A stretch of DNA of 64,000 bases. Origin: Streptomyces sp. WAC05374. GTDB taxonomy: Bacteria; Actinomycetota; Actinomycetes; Streptomycetales; Streptomycetaceae. Shown piece by piece: positions 19,735 through 31,168 of this stretch. Location of the stretch: NCBI RefSeq assembly GCF_004353505.1, contig NZ_SMNQ01000016.1, positions 87,620 through 151,619 on the forward strand, read 5' to 3'. The notes beneath the pieces were generated by a model. That model was not told where the DNA came from. It made no database searches and was given only the letters and a program-made list of their open reading frames with translations. Positions within the stretch are counted from its first letter, which is position 1, and each line of letters opens with the position of its first letter. The position numbers and the translations under genes were made by a program.

Positions 19735-19968
19735 GATGGCCGCCCGGCGGCCTCCGTGTGGCCGTTCCGGCGGAATAGATGCCCCGGAGCGAGCGCTTCC
19801 CGGGGCACCTTTCGGCATATGACCCTGGCACCGAAGGGGTGTCAAAGGGTGGCTGACCTGCGACGACAGGGCCGGCACGGAAAAGTGCCGCGCCCTCGCG
19901 CCCCATATCCCTTAAGGCCCCTTTAAGGCTGCCCTAAACCACCCACACGGCTGACAACTCGTGTTCCC

Positions 19969-20736
19969 CTACAGGAACTTGGCCTTGCCCGGCCCCTCCT
20001 CGACGAAGCTGCGCATACCGCGCTCACGGTCCTCGGTGGCGAACAGCCCGGCGAACCAGTTGCGTTCGACCGTCAGGCCCGTGTCGATGTCGGTCTCCAG
20101 ACCCGCGTCGACGGACTCCTTGGCCGCGCGCAGCGCCAGCGCCGGCCCCTGCGCCAGCTTCGCGGCCCAGGCGTGCGCCTGCTCGTACACCTCGGCCGCC
20201 GGGACGACCCGGTCGACGAGCCCCATCGCGAGGGCCTCGTCGGCCTTCACATGACGGCCCGTGAAGATCAGGTCCTTCGCCTTGGACGGGCCGATGAGGC
20301 GGGCGAGGCGCTGCGTGCCGCCCGCGCCGGGGATGAGGCCCAGCAGGATCTCGGGCTGGCCGAGCCTGGCGTTGTCGCCGGCGATGCGGAAGTCGGCGCA
20401 GAGCGCCAGCTCGCAGCCGCCGCCCAGCGCGTACCCGGTGACGGCGGCGACGACGGGCTTGGGGATGCGGGCGACGGCGGTGAACGAGTCCTGGAGGGCC
20501 TTGGAGCGCAGCACCATGGCCGCGTGGTCCATCGCCTGCATCTCCTTGATGTCCGCGCCGGCCGCGAACACCTTCTCGCCGCCGTACAGCACCACGGCCC
20601 GGACGTCGTCGCGCCGCGACGCCTCCTCGGCGAGCTCGCGCAGCCGGTCCTGGGTGGCGATGTCCAGCGCGTTCATCGGCGGGCGGTCCAGGCGGATGGT
20701 GCCGACGCCCGCGGAGACTTCGAGAGTGACTGTCAT
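19969..20736 (-). CDS. Enoyl-CoA hydratase/isomerase family protein
   Basis: Crotonase-fold enzyme, 255 residues. It has the oxyanion-hole segment VFAAGADIKEM, the GGGCELALCADFRIAG motif and a second catalytic region GLIPGAGGTQRLARLIG. Retention of glutamates in CEL and PEI positions fits a true enoyl-CoA hydratase adding water to trans-2-enoyl-CoA in beta-oxidation. It stands alone between two terminators and unrelated genes, so its pathway is not defined by context. The ATG at 20736 gives the usual length. Confidence 0.93.
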   Translation of the reverse strand: MTVTLEVSAGVGTIRLDRPPMNALDIATQDRLRELAEEASRRDDVRAVVLYGGEKVFAAGADIKEMQAMDHAAMVLRSKALQDSFTAVARIPKPVVAAVTGYALGGGCELALCADFRIAGDNARLGQPEILLGLIPGAGGTQRLARLIGPSKAKDLIFTGRHVKADEALAMGLVDRVVPAAEVYEQAHAWAAKLAQGPALALRAAKESVDAGLETDIDTGLTVERNWFAGLFATEDRERGMRSFVEEGPGKAKFL

Positions 20737-20767
20737 AGGGGGCAGGTTAACCGCCGTTAATGACGAA

Positions 20768-20806
20768 GGGCCCGGTGCCGTCGGTCACATCCGACGCACC
20801 GGGCCC
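20768..20806 (-). terminator. Terminator of first L,D-transpeptidase gene
   Basis: GGGCCCGGTGCCGTCGG (20768-20784) pairs with CCGACGCACCGGGCCC (20791-20806) with one bulged base and a six-base loop, 15 bases beyond the minus-strand stop codon. Confidence 0.8.
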
Positions 20807-20820
20807 TCACACATCTGGCG

Positions 20821-22053
20821 TTACTTGATCCACTCCGACCAGGGCATGTTCCACCCGTTGAGGCCGTTCTCCGGCTGGATCTGCTTGTCCTTGGAGTTCT
20901 TCACGACCACCACGTCACCGATGATCGAGTTGTTGTAGAACCAGGCGGCCGGCGTGGAGCCGTCGTAGGCGCCGCGCACGTCCCGCAGGCCCACGCAGCC
21001 GTGGCTGACGTTCGCCGAGCCGAAGGTGCCGCTGGAGGCCCAGTAGTTGCCGTGCACGAAGGTGCCCGAGGTCGACAGGCGCATCGCGTGCGGGACGTCC
21101 TTGATGTCGTACTCGCCACCGAAGCCCACGGTGGCGCCGTTCATCCGCGTCACCTTGTACTTCTCGCTGATGACCATCTGGCCGTTGTACGTGGTCGTGG
21201 CCGGGGCGCCCGCGGTGATCGGGATCGTCTTGATCAGCTTGCCGTCGCGGACGACCTTCATGGTCTTCTCGCTCGCGTCGACCGTGGAGACCTGGCCGCG
21301 GCCGATGGTGAACCGCACCGTCTTGGCCTGCTTGCCGTACACGCCCGGGCGGCCCTCGACGCCGTCCAGGTTCAGCCGCACGGTCACCTTGGTGCCCGCG
21401 GCCCAGTACTTCTCCGGGCGGAAGTCCAGGCGGTCGTTGCCGAACCAGTGGCCCTCGATCGGCACGGACGGCTCGGCGGTCACCTTGATGGCCCGCTCCA
21501 CGGCCTCGGGGTTGGTGATGCCCCGGGTGAAGTTGATCGACACCGGCATGCCGACTCCGACGGTGGAGCCGTCCTCCGGCGTGTAGTGGCCGATGAAGGT
21601 GTTCTTCGGTACGAGGGTGGTGAAGGTGGTGTCCTTCGCCGACTCACGCCCGTCCGCGTCCTTGGCGACCGCGTGCACCTTGTACTTGGTGCCGCCGGCC
21701 AGGTGCTGGACCGGCTCCCAGGCGGCGCCGTCTGCGGTCAGCTTCCCCTCGACCTTGTTGCCCTTGGAGTCGGCGACCGTGACCGTGGTCAGCTTGCCCT
21801 TCTCGGCGGTGACCTTCAGGGCGCCGCTCGTGGCGACCGACGCGGCGCCGTCCTTGGGCGCGATGGTCACGACGGCCTGCGAGGCCGCGTTCTCCACCTT
21901 GCCGCCGTCCTCGGGCTTCTCCCCGCCCTTGGCGCCGCCGGCGGAGTCGGAGCCCCCGCACGCCGTCACCAGCAGCAGCAGTGCCCCCAGCACCAGAGCC
22001 AGCAGGCCCTTGCCCGCCCCCGCCGGCGCACCCGATATCGGCCGCACGTTCAC
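20821..22053 (-). CDS. L,D-transpeptidase lipoprotein (YkuD, with Ig-like domains)
   Basis: A 410-residue cell-wall enzyme that forms 3-3 peptidoglycan cross-links. A lipoprotein signal ends in LLVTACGG; two Ig-like domains follow (residues about 60-250) and then the YkuD catalytic domain. The active-site motif is HGNYW ... SHGCVGLRD with nucleophile Cys353, and the C-terminal extension ends with GLNGWNMPWSEWIK. The architecture matches mycobacterial LdtB-type proteins. GTG at 22053 is preceded by AGGGGAG. A close paralogue lies directly upstream. Confidence 0.95.
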   Translation of the reverse strand: MNVRPISGAPAGAGKGLLALVLGALLLLVTACGGSDSAGGAKGGEKPEDGGKVENAASQAVVTIAPKDGAASVATSGALKVTAEKGKLTTVTVADSKGNKVEGKLTADGAAWEPVQHLAGGTKYKVHAVAKDADGRESAKDTTFTTLVPKNTFIGHYTPEDGSTVGVGMPVSINFTRGITNPEAVERAIKVTAEPSVPIEGHWFGNDRLDFRPEKYWAAGTKVTVRLNLDGVEGRPGVYGKQAKTVRFTIGRGQVSTVDASEKTMKVVRDGKLIKTIPITAGAPATTTYNGQMVISEKYKVTRMNGATVGFGGEYDIKDVPHAMRLSTSGTFVHGNYWASSGTFGSANVSHGCVGLRDVRGAYDGSTPAAWFYNNSIIGDVVVVKNSKDKQIQPENGLNGWNMPWSEWIK

Positions 22054-22216
22054 TTTGCTGTTCTCCCCTCGCACGGCCTGGCACCGCCACGGCCCGCACC
22101 CCCGCACGCCCCACTCACGCGTGCACCGCGATAGATAATCACACCGCAGGCGCGGCGGAGCGCCCGCGCATGTCACCGTTCAGTCCCAAACGACGGACGA
22201 TGAGGGGCAGCGAGGG

Positions 22217-23452
22217 TCAATGCAGGGCGGAACCGGCCTTCCACTGGTTCCAGTCCATGTTCCAGCCGCCGAGGCCGTTGTCGGGAGACACCTTCCGGTC
22301 GGTCGAGTTGACCACCTCCACCACGTCCCCGATCAACGTCCGGTCGAAGAACCAGCCCGCCGGCGCGTCCGGGTCCCCGCCCTTCACGTCGCGCAGCCCG
22401 ACGCACCCGTGGCTGACGTTGGCCGTGCCGAAGGCGGACGGCGGCGCCCAGTAGTTGCCGTGCAGGAACGTGCCCGAGTCGGTCAGCCGCATCGCGTGCG
22501 GGACGTCCTTGATGTCGTACTCGCCCTTTCCGTCCTTGTTCTTGAAGCCGACGGTGGCGCCGTTCATCCGCGTCACGTCGAACAGTTCCGTGACCACCAT
22601 CTTGCCGTTGTACGTGGTGGTCTTGGGCGCCCCCGCCGTGATCGGCAGGGTCGTGACGAGCCTGCCGTCGCGCCGCACCTCCATGGTGTGCTCCTCGGCG
22701 TCCACCACGGAGACCTGGGAACGGCCCACCGTGAACCCGACGGTCTTGTGCTGGATGCCGTACACCCCCGGCGCCGCTTCCACGTCCCGCAGCCGCAGGC
22801 CGACCGTGACCTCGGTGCCCGGCTTCCAGTACGCGCGCGGCCGGAAGTCCAGGCGCTCCTTGCCGAACCAGTGGCCCACCACCTCCACCGGCGGCCGGGA
22901 GGTGACGCGGATGGCGCGTTCGACGGCCGCGCGGTTCTCGATCGGCCGGTTGAAGGAGAAGGAAACGATCATGCCGGTGCCGACGGTGGAGCGGTTCTCC
23001 GGCTTGAAGTAGCCGATGAACCGGTGTTCGGGCACCGCCGTGGTGAACGTGGTGTGCCGGGCCGAGCGCCGCCCGTGCGCGTCCAGCGCCACGGCCTCCA
23101 CGCTGTACTTGGCGGCCAGCGCGAGCCGCACGCCCGGCGCCGGGCGCCAGCGCAGGCCGTCCTCCGAGATGGCGCCCGGCACCCGGACCGGCTGCGCGTC
23201 CTCGACCTTGACGACCTTGACCCGCTCCAGCCGCCCGCTGGGAATCCGCACCTCCACCCGGCCGTCCGGGGCCACGCCCTTCGCCCCGTCCTCCGGCGTC
23301 ACCCGGATGACGTCGTCGGGTGCCCGGCCCTTGCCGCCCATGCCGAGGTCCAGGCCGCCGTCACCGGTGCACCCGGCCAGCCCCGCCATCAGCCCTGCAC
23401 ATGCCACGGCAGCGGCCACGCAGAGCCCTGCCCGCTTCAGTACGTGTCTCAC
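22217..23452 (-). CDS. L,D-transpeptidase lipoprotein, second paralogue
   Basis: About 411 residues, with the same domain plan as the downstream paralogue: lipobox LAGC, two Ig-like domains and a YkuD domain with SHGCVGLRD (nucleophile about Cys350). The end is GLGGWNMDWNQWKAGSALH. Compared with the paralogue the N-terminal domain is more diverged and the catalytic domain has a small insertion (FKNKDGKGEYD). The start is uncertain: GTG at 23452 lacks a close ribosome binding site, and a GTG seven codons upstream abuts GGAGG. The two genes probably arose by tandem duplication. Confidence 0.92.
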   Translation of the reverse strand: MRHVLKRAGLCVAAAVACAGLMAGLAGCTGDGGLDLGMGGKGRAPDDVIRVTPEDGAKGVAPDGRVEVRIPSGRLERVKVVKVEDAQPVRVPGAISEDGLRWRPAPGVRLALAAKYSVEAVALDAHGRRSARHTTFTTAVPEHRFIGYFKPENRSTVGTGMIVSFSFNRPIENRAAVERAIRVTSRPPVEVVGHWFGKERLDFRPRAYWKPGTEVTVGLRLRDVEAAPGVYGIQHKTVGFTVGRSQVSVVDAEEHTMEVRRDGRLVTTLPITAGAPKTTTYNGKMVVTELFDVTRMNGATVGFKNKDGKGEYDIKDVPHAMRLTDSGTFLHGNYWAPPSAFGTANVSHGCVGLRDVKGGDPDAPAGWFFDRTLIGDVVEVVNSTDRKVSPDNGLGGWNMDWNQWKAGSALH

Positions 23453-23580
23453 GATGCGACCAACGACTGCCACCCTCCAGGGGAAACGTGAGTGCGGGTC
23501 ATGTTGGGACGGGGGCAGTCCGGGCAGAACAGGGGGGAGGACCACAAGCGGGGCCGCGGCCGGGACGCCGCGGCCTCGTG
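23453..23580. other. Spacer between divergent ldt and glgX genes
   Basis: This spacer should contain the promoter of the second L,D-transpeptidase gene on the minus strand. Together with the repeats at 23581-24006 it makes up about 560 bases without a convincing gene. Nothing else is recognisable. Confidence 0.5.
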
Positions 23581-24006
23581 GCGAGTGAGCCGAAGGGGCG
23601 CGACGGTGTCGAGAGGGAGAACGCGCGCAGGGCCGTGAGGAACGAGCGGCCCGAGCACGATCGACCGTCGACACCGGCCAAAGCGCCCCGGAGGCGAACC
23701 GAGCCGGGCAAAGGAGCGAGTGAGCCGAAGGGGCGCGACGGTGTCGAGAGGGAGAACGCGCGCAGGGCCGTGAGGAACGAGCGGCCCGAGCACGATCGAC
23801 CGTCGACACCGGCCAAAGCGCCCCGGAGGCGAACCGAGCCGGGCGTAGGGGCGAGTGAGCCGAAGGAACGGGCGAGTGAGCCGAAGGGGCGCGGCGGTGC
23901 CGAAAGGGAGAACGCGCGGAGGTTCCGAGGAACGAGGAACCGAGCACGATCGACTGTCGACACCGCCTTGGGCGCCCCGGAGGTGAACCGAGCCCTCGAA
24001 AAGGGG
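23581..24006. repeat. 135-bp tandem repeats upstream of glgX
   Basis: Unit one is 23581-23715 and unit two 23716-23850, nearly identical. A 21-base partial copy lies at 23851-23871, and a diverged third unit runs from 23872 to about 24006. Each begins GCGAGTGAGCCGAAGG and contains the palindrome GTCGAC near CGATCGACCGTCGACACCGG. Because 135 is divisible by three, all frames stay open through the array on both strands and produce false 45-residue protein repeats. It ends just before the glgX ribosome binding site, so it forms part of the glgX 5' region. Confidence 0.9.
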
Positions 24007-24015
24007 AGCCGGCAG

Positions 24016-26292
<2,277 letters not shown>

Positions 26293-26372
26293 CCCCCGGT
26301 CTTGTCCGCGGTCCTTTCGCCGGCGGAAAAACGCGTGAGCGATGTCAGTGGTGAACCGTAGGCTCGCTCCTG

Positions 26373-28154
26373 ATGCCGAAAAAGGATGCACCGACCAAGG
26401 ACCGCTCGACCGTTCGCGTACTGCTGCGGCTGTGGCCGTACGTGCGCCCGGTGCGTGCCCGGGTGGGCTCGGCCGCGGTGGTCGCGGTCGTGGCCTCCTG
26501 TCTGGGCCTGGTCATCCCGCTGGTGCTGAAGTGGATCGTCGACGGGCCGGTGGCGCGGCGGGATCCGGGCGGGGTGTGGCTGGGGGCGCTGGTGGTGCTG
26601 GCGCTCGGGATCGCGGAGGCGGTGCTGTTCGGGTTGCGGCGGTGGCTGGTGGCGCGGCCGCTGGCGGGCGTCGAGGCGGCGATGCGGGCCGATCTGTACC
26701 GGCATCTCCAGCGGCTGCCGATCGCGTTCCACGACCGGTGGCCGTCGGGGCAGCTCCTGTCGCGGGCGACGACGGACCTGTCGCTGATCCGGATGTTCCT
26801 GGCCTTCCCGATGACGTTCCTGTTCGTCAACGGGGTGACGGTGGTGGTCGGCTGCGGGCTGCTGCTGGCGCAGGACTGGACGCTGGGGCTGGTGCTGCTG
26901 GTGCCGGTGGTGCCGCTGATCGTGGTCTGCCACCTGTTCGAGTCGCGGTACTCGCTGGTGGCCCGGCGCGCCCAGGACCAGGTCGGTGATGTGACGACGG
27001 TCGTCGAGGAGAGCGTGCTCGGCATCCGGATCATCAAGGGGTTCGGCCGGCACCGCAGCCAGATGGACGGGTTCCGCGCTCTGGCGCAGCGGCTGCGGGG
27101 CACCGAGCTGGCCAAGGCACGGCTGCTGGCGGGGATCTGGGCGGTCATCACGATCGTGCCGGAGCTGGCCATCGGGGCGGCGCTGGTGCTGGGCGCCGTG
27201 CAGGTGGCGGACGGCGGGCTGTCGGCGGGGACGCTGGTGGCGTTCCTGTCGACGGCGCTGGCCCTGCGGTGGCCGGTCGAGTCGATCGGCTTCCTGCTGG
27301 CGATGAGCCAGGAGGCGGCGACGTCGGTGGAGCGGTTCTTCGAGGTGATGGACGAGGCGGAGGAGGACGCGGGCGGGTCCGGCGCGGCCTCGGTGGCGTC
27401 CGGCGGGCTGCGGCTGGAGAACGTGTCGTTCCGCTACCCGGACGCGCCGGAGGGCGCGCCGCCGGTGCTGTCGGGGGTCGACCTGTTCGTGCGGCCCGGC
27501 GAGACCATGGCCCTGGTGGGCGCCACCGGCTCGGGCAAGACCACGCTGACGTCGCTCGTGCCGCGGCTGCACGAGGTGTCGGGCGGGCGCATCCTGCTGG
27601 ACGGGGTGGACGTGACGGCCATGTCCCGGCAGCGGCTGCGGGAGCTGGTGTCGGTGGCCTTCGAGGAGCCGACGCTGTTCTCGGCGAGCGTGGCCGAGAA
27701 CGTGCTGATGGGCGCCGGCCCCGGGGGCGCGGGCGAGGCCGAGCTGTGGCGGGCCCTGGAGGTCGCCCAGGCCGGGTTCGTGCGCGACCTGCCGGAGGGC
27801 GCCGCCACGGAGGTCGGCGAGCAGGGCCTGAGCCTTTCGGGCGGGCAGCGCCAGCGGCTGGCGCTGGCCCGGGCGGTGGTGGGCCGGCCGCGGTTCCTGG
27901 TGCTGGACGACCCGCTGTCGGCGCTGGACGTCCACACCGAGGCGCTGGTCGAGGCGGCGCTGCGGGACGTGCTGCGGGACACCACCGCCCTGGTGGTGGC
28001 CCACCGCCCGTCGACGGTGATGCTGGCCGACCGGGTGGCACTGCTGTCGGCGGGCCGCATCGCGGCGGTGGGCACCCACCAGGAACTGCTGCGGAGCAGC
28101 CGGGAGTACGCCTGGCTGATGTCGGGAGCGGAGACCACGGGGAGTACGCGATGA
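26373..28154 (+). CDS. ABC exporter half-transporter, degenerate-site subunit
   Basis: A 593-residue type IV ABC exporter subunit: six transmembrane helices (about residues 20-310) and a C-terminal ATPase. Walker A is GATGSGKTT and the signature is the canonical LSGGQRQR. Walker B is FLVLDDPLSALD, where Asp replaces the catalytic Glu. The next gene encodes the complementary subunit, so together they form a heterodimer with one hydrolytically weak site. The ribosome binding site is weak. Substrate is unknown: drugs, lipids or peptides are all possible. It starts 80 bases after glgX but is not obviously related. Confidence 0.93.
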   Translation: MPKKDAPTKDRSTVRVLLRLWPYVRPVRARVGSAAVVAVVASCLGLVIPLVLKWIVDGPVARRDPGGVWLGALVVLALGIAEAVLFGLRRWLVARPLAGVEAAMRADLYRHLQRLPIAFHDRWPSGQLLSRATTDLSLIRMFLAFPMTFLFVNGVTVVVGCGLLLAQDWTLGLVLLVPVVPLIVVCHLFESRYSLVARRAQDQVGDVTTVVEESVLGIRIIKGFGRHRSQMDGFRALAQRLRGTELAKARLLAGIWAVITIVPELAIGAALVLGAVQVADGGLSAGTLVAFLSTALALRWPVESIGFLLAMSQEAATSVERFFEVMDEAEEDAGGSGAASVASGGLRLENVSFRYPDAPEGAPPVLSGVDLFVRPGETMALVGATGSGKTTLTSLVPRLHEVSGGRILLDGVDVTAMSRQRLRELVSVAFEEPTLFSASVAENVLMGAGPGGAGEAELWRALEVAQAGFVRDLPEGAATEVGEQGLSLSGGQRQRLALARAVVGRPRFLVLDDPLSALDVHTEALVEAALRDVLRDTTALVVAHRPSTVMLADRVALLSAGRIAAVGTHQELLRSSREYAWLMSGAETTGSTR

Positions 28155-30076
28155 CGAGTACGGCCGGGGGCACTCCCCCGCCCACGACGAAAGGCCCCGG
28201 CGCACCGGCCGCGGGCGCCCCGGACGGCCCGGAGGGGCCGGAGGGGCCGGACGCGGTCCGCCGCGGCGGGCCGCCCGAGGGGGGCGACGCGTTCGACCGG
28301 GACGAGCTGCCCGTACCGGAGGGGGCCACGCGGGCGCTGCTGCGGTCGTTGCTGGCGCCGCGCCGGGGGCGGGTCATGGTCGCCGCCCTGGTGCTGCTGC
28401 TCCAGCAGGCCGCCGTGCAGGCCGGGCCGCTGCTCGTGGCGTTCGCCATCGACCGGGCCGTGCCGGCCCTGCGGCGCGGTGACCACGGGCCGCTCGTCGC
28501 GGTGGCCGTGGGGTACACGCTGTGCGCGGTGGGCGCCGGGGTGTTCCAGTACGCGTTCGTCCGTACGTCCGCCCGTGTCAACCAGGACGTCCTGCTGGAC
28601 CTGCGCGGGCGGATCTTCCGGCACGCGCAGGCGCTCAGCGTCGACTTCCACGAGCGCTACACCTCGGGGCGGCTGATCTCCCGGTCCACCACGGACGTCG
28701 AGTCGCTGCGCGAGCTGCTGGGCGAGGGGCTCCAGGAGCTGATCGGGGTCCTGCTCTCCTTCGTCTCCATCTCCGTGCTCCTGCTGTGGCTGGACTGGGG
28801 CATCGGTGCGGTGGCGGTGGGTTCCTTCCTCCCGCTCTACCTGCTGGTGCGGCTCTACCGGCGGCGCGCGGCGGTGGCGTTCAGCGCCCGTTCGACGGCC
28901 ATCGCCGCCGTCATCGTGAAGTTCGCCGAGACGATGAACGGCATCCGGCCGGTGCGGGCGTTCCGGCGCGAGCGGGCGGGCGACGCGTTGTTCGAGGAGC
29001 TGAACCGGCGGCACGAGCGGCGCAACGGCGACGCGATACTGGAGATGGCCCGCTATGTGGTCAACTCCCGGCTGGTGGCCAACACGGCCGTGGCGGGCAT
29101 GGTGCTGTGGGGTGCCTACCGGGTGGCGGCGGGGACGCTGGCGCTGGGGGTGCTGGCGGCGGCCGTGCTCTACGTGCGCCGGCTGTACGACCCGATCGAC
29201 CGGCTGGCGATGTTCCTGAACTCGTACCAGTCGGCGGCCGCCTCCCTGGAGAAGATCGCCGGGCTGCTGGCCCGGACCCCGACGGTGCGGGAGCCCGCCG
29301 CGCCGCGCGCCCTGCCCCCGTCCCGCTCGGGCGGCCCGGGCCGTGAGGTGGTGTTCGAGGACGTCCGGTTCGGGTACCGCACGGGCGGTGAGGTGCTGCC
29401 GCGCTTCTCGCTGACCGTCCCGGCGGGGCAGACCGTGGCGGTGGTCGGTTCCACGGGCGCGGGCAAGTCGACGCTGGCCAAGCTGCTGGCGCGGTTCTAC
29501 GACCCGACCGGTGGCCGCGTCCTGCTCGACGGGGTGGACCTGCGGGAGCTGGCCACCCCGGAGCTGCGGCGCGGGGTGGTGATGGTGACGCAGGAGGCGT
29601 TCCTGTTCTCCGGGACGGTCGCGGAGAACATCGCGATCGGCCGGCCGGAGGCCACCCGGGAGGAGATCGAGCGGGCGGCCAAGGCCATCGGCGCCCATGA
29701 CTTCATCGCGGGCCTTCCGGAGGGGTACGACACCGATGTCCGCAAGCGGGGCGGCCGCATCTCGGCCGGACAGAGGCAGTTGGTCGCGTTCGCCCGGGCC
29801 CTGCTGGCCGACCCGGCGGTGCTGATCCTCGACGAGGCGACGAGCTCCCTGGACGTCCCGGGCGAGCGGGCGGTGCAGCGCGCCATGGACACGGTGCTGC
29901 ACGGCCGTACGGCGGTGGTGATCGCGCACCGGCTGTCCACGGTCGAGATCGCGGACCGGGTGCTGGTGATGGAGGGCGGGCGGATCGTCGAGGACGGCTC
30001 GCCGGCGGAGCTGATCGGCGGGGAGGGGCGGTTCGCGGGCCTGCACCGGGCATGGCGGGAGAGCCTGGTGGGGTGA
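28151..30076 (+). CDS. ABC exporter half-transporter, canonical-Walker subunit
   Basis: Partner of the previous gene, 641 residues. A Pro/Gly-rich cytoplasmic leader of about 70 residues precedes six transmembrane helices and an ATPase domain. Walker A is GSTGAGKST and Walker B is canonical VLILDEATSSLD, but the signature reads ISAGQRQL rather than LSGGQ. The degenerate signature here pairs with the Asp-containing Walker B of its partner, exactly as in TM287/288-like heterodimers. The genes overlap by 4 bases (ATGA). Confidence 0.93.
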   Translation: MTSTAGGTPPPTTKGPGAPAAGAPDGPEGPEGPDAVRRGGPPEGGDAFDRDELPVPEGATRALLRSLLAPRRGRVMVAALVLLLQQAAVQAGPLLVAFAIDRAVPALRRGDHGPLVAVAVGYTLCAVGAGVFQYAFVRTSARVNQDVLLDLRGRIFRHAQALSVDFHERYTSGRLISRSTTDVESLRELLGEGLQELIGVLLSFVSISVLLLWLDWGIGAVAVGSFLPLYLLVRLYRRRAAVAFSARSTAIAAVIVKFAETMNGIRPVRAFRRERAGDALFEELNRRHERRNGDAILEMARYVVNSRLVANTAVAGMVLWGAYRVAAGTLALGVLAAAVLYVRRLYDPIDRLAMFLNSYQSAAASLEKIAGLLARTPTVREPAAPRALPPSRSGGPGREVVFEDVRFGYRTGGEVLPRFSLTVPAGQTVAVVGSTGAGKSTLAKLLARFYDPTGGRVLLDGVDLRELATPELRRGVVMVTQEAFLFSGTVAENIAIGRPEATREEIERAAKAIGAHDFIAGLPEGYDTDVRKRGGRISAGQRQLVAFARALLADPAVLILDEATSSLDVPGERAVQRAMDTVLHGRTAVVIAHRLSTVEIADRVLVMEGGRIVEDGSPAELIGGEGRFAGLHRAWRESLVG

Positions 30077-30131
30077 GCCGGTCGATCACCTGTCGGAATA
30101 CCGGGGTGGGGTACGGCAGTTGCAGGAGGAC

Positions 30132-30734
30132 ATGACCACTGACACCACCCCTGGCACCGACCGTTCCTTCCTCTTCCTCCTCGGCAGCTCCCGCGCCGAC
30201 GGCAACACCGAGATCCTGGCCCGGGCCGCCGCCGAGCAGCTCCCCGCCGGCGTCCCGCAGACCTGGGTGGACCTGAACCGGGTGGAGCTGCCCGACTTCC
30301 AGGACGGCCGGCACGAGACCACCTGGTCGGCGAGCGAGGCCGAGCGGGAGCTGCGGCGGGCCACCCTGGCGGCCACCGACATCGTCCTCGCCTCGCCCCT
30401 GTACTGGTACACGCTCTCGGCGCAGACCAAGCGCTACCTCGACTACTGGTCGGGCTGGCTGACCGAGCCCGGCTCGGACTTCAAGCGGCGGATGGCGGGC
30501 CGGACGCTGTGGGGCGTGACGGTCATGGCGCACGAGGAGGAGGTCGTGGCGGACGGCCTGGTGACCACGCTCACCAACTCGGCGGCCTACATGGGCATGC
30601 GGTTCGGCGGAGTGCTGCTCGGCAACGGGTCGCGGCCCGGTCAGGTCCGGAATGACGAGCGGGCGATGATCCGCGCCAAGACCTTCTTCCAGGGCGAGGC
30701 CCCGCTCGCCCGTTTCCCCTACGAGGAGCGGTAG
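30132..30734 (+). CDS. NAD(P)H-dependent FMN reductase-like flavodoxin-fold protein
   Basis: A 200-residue flavodoxin-fold oxidoreductase of the NADPH-dependent FMN reductase / NAD(P)H quinone group. The N-terminal phosphate-binding loop is LLGSSRADGNTE, and LASPLYWYTLSAQTKRYLDYW is the flavin-contacting segment typical of the family. ATG at 30132 is preceded by GGAGG. It follows the ABC exporter by 55 bases, possibly cotranscribed. It could supply reduced flavin; whether it serves the HpaB-type enzyme at 40444-41895 is speculation. Confidence 0.87.
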   Translation: MTTDTTPGTDRSFLFLLGSSRADGNTEILARAAAEQLPAGVPQTWVDLNRVELPDFQDGRHETTWSASEAERELRRATLAATDIVLASPLYWYTLSAQTKRYLDYWSGWLTEPGSDFKRRMAGRTLWGVTVMAHEEEVVADGLVTTLTNSAAYMGMRFGGVLLGNGSRPGQVRNDERAMIRAKTFFQGEAPLARFPYEER

Positions 30735-31168
30735 CCGCACCGCCCGCACGGCCGCCGGCCCGCGAGGGGGCAAGGCCGGTGGCCGGAAGCGGGCACCGGC
30801 GCCGGAAGTCCGTGGCAGGGGGCGCGCAGCGCGTGCGCAACACCCCGTTCACCTGCGCGGGGTGCCGTCGCGGCCCCGGCGCGCCCGTCGCTCCGGGGCC
30901 GGGCGGACCACCGGACGGCACGGCCGTACGCACCGGCGAAACGTCCGCTTAACGAACACGGCTTTTCGGGCAACGGACGATTTCCGGCCAATCTGTTGAC
31001 GCGCTCCTGACAGCGAGCGGTCGCGAGCGCCACTCTTACCCCGTTCTCCGCACCACATGTTCGACATGCGTTCCGATGTTCGTTCCGCATGTGTTCCGCG
31101 CTTGTTCAGGCTGCTCCGCCCGGCCGGCCCACCCAGCCGTCCGGTACCCCCCTCGCTAAGGAGTCTGC
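30735..31168. other. Intergenic region before metalloprotease gene
   Basis: No gene is supported in these 434 bases. A weak stem-loop, CACCCCG (30841-30847) with CGGGGTG (30858-30864), may end the reductase transcript. The second half is less GC-rich and should contain the protease promoter, including the inverted repeat at 31064-31092. Confidence 0.55.
31064..31092. promoter_or_regulatory. Inverted repeat upstream of metalloprotease gene
   Basis: ACATGCG (31064-31070) and CGCATGT (31086-31092) are inverted arms around a spacer containing repeated GTTCCG/GTTCG words, about 80 bases upstream of the start codon. A candidate operator; no cognate regulator is adjacent. Confidence 0.4.

Noticed and set aside
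18652..19926. Plus-strand open frame of 424 codons
   Set aside because: It is antisense to two well-supported genes and shows no recognisable domain; typical of GC-rich shadow frames.
23320..24015. Upstream extension of the glgX frame by about 230 codons, and an opposite-strand frame through the same DNA
   Set aside because: The extension is produced by the 135-bp tandem repeat, whose period keeps all frames open. A good ribosome binding site precedes GTG 24016, and the extension has no domain character.
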